A model generated the notes under the pieces. It ran no database searches. It was not told the origin of the DNA and saw nothing but the letters and a program-made list of their open reading frames with translations. A program made the translations under genes and the position numbers. Below are positions 63,882 to 64,000 of a stretch of DNA of 64,000 nucleotides, in pieces (the stretch's first letter is position 1; every line of letters starts with the position of its first letter). Source of the DNA: Streptomyces sp. NK08204 (GTDB lineage Bacteria; Actinomycetota; Actinomycetes; Streptomycetales; Streptomycetaceae); assembly GCF_020400585.1 (NCBI RefSeq), contig NZ_JAINVF010000002.1:496001-560000 (forward strand). The letters run 5' to 3'.

Positions 63882-64000
63882 CACCCCAGGTCCTCACCCC
63901 TGCCGGCCTGACCTCCGGGGCCTGACCTCTGGGGCCTGCCCGTCGTGCCCCGGTTCGTCGTGCCCGGTCCCGGCACCGGCCGGGTGTGCGCTCAGGCGGC
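63882..64000. other. End of window, no gene recognised
   Basis: 119 bases after the second siderophore synthetase, GC-rich, with repeated GGGGCCTGACCTC-like wording. Nothing supportable. Confidence 0.4.

Noticed and set aside
60639..63884. An open frame of over 1000 codons on the minus strand across both siderophore synthetases
   Set aside because: It runs antisense through one clear IucA/IucC gene and out of frame with the other. Its product is Arg/Gly/Pro-rich without motifs, as expected from GC-rich third positions.

Overview
The window reads as chromosomal DNA of a Streptomyces-like actinomycete. Base composition is very GC-rich with G or C at most third codon positions. GTG starts and ATGA/GTGA gene overlaps are common. 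Regulator families (PucR, GntR, LuxR/LAL, HxlR), a secreted trypsin and IucA/IucC siderophore synthetases are typical of the genus. No phage, insertion sequence, tRNA, rRNA or CRISPR was seen. About 54 protein genes are supported.

Layout: 1-6.1 kb holds a PoxB-type pyruvate oxidase, a small HATPase regulator, a DUF2637-like membrane protein, a GntR regulator, a 144-bp tandem repeat and a TPR protein. At 6.2-15.1 kb a PucR regulator faces an operon-like run of xanthine dehydrogenase (FAD, 2Fe-2S and molybdenum subunits), an NCS2 purine permease and an XdhC-type maturation factor. At 15.2-17.2 kb are a LysE exporter, an SRPBCC protein and a phosphoribosyltransferase. At 17.4-25.3 kb is a tightly packed five-gene signalling operon: trypsin-like peptidase, PknG-type kinase, vWA protein, GlnX-like membrane protein and GlnH-like solute-binding protein. 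At 25.5-32.8 kb are an AlkZ-like glycosylase candidate, LysR, a tautomerase, secreted trypsin and two LuxR regulators. At 33-36.2 kb are two translationally coupled acyl-CoA ligases.

From 37.2 to 49.6 kb is a second purine and glyoxylate block: glyoxylate carboligase, catalase, tartronate semialdehyde reductase, hydroxypyruvate isomerase, a YheO-type HTH protein, OHCU decarboxylase, hydroxyisourate hydrolase, uricase, an amidohydrolase deaminase and a uracil/xanthine-type permease. With the xdh block this covers guanine/xanthine to urate to allantoin, and glyoxylate to glycerate. The allantoin-to-glyoxylate genes are not in the window. Two operator types visible in the DNA tie this block together. 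A double TTCCG-N5-CGGAA element lies just downstream of the -10 of gcl and hyi, with a degenerate version at the catalase gene. A TTCAACAAA(G/C)TGTTGACG element overlaps the -35 of both the uricase operon and the catalase gene, so the H2O2-forming and H2O2-removing enzymes appear to be co-controlled.

From 49.6 kb to the end are a TMEM175-like channel, AraC and NmrA-like genes, a thioesterase, a histidine phosphatase, an AlaA-like aminotransferase facing an HxlR regulator across a double palindrome, a two-gene vWA/membrane unit, a Nudix protein, an unknown 512-residue protein, and two divergent IucA/IucC siderophore synthetases.
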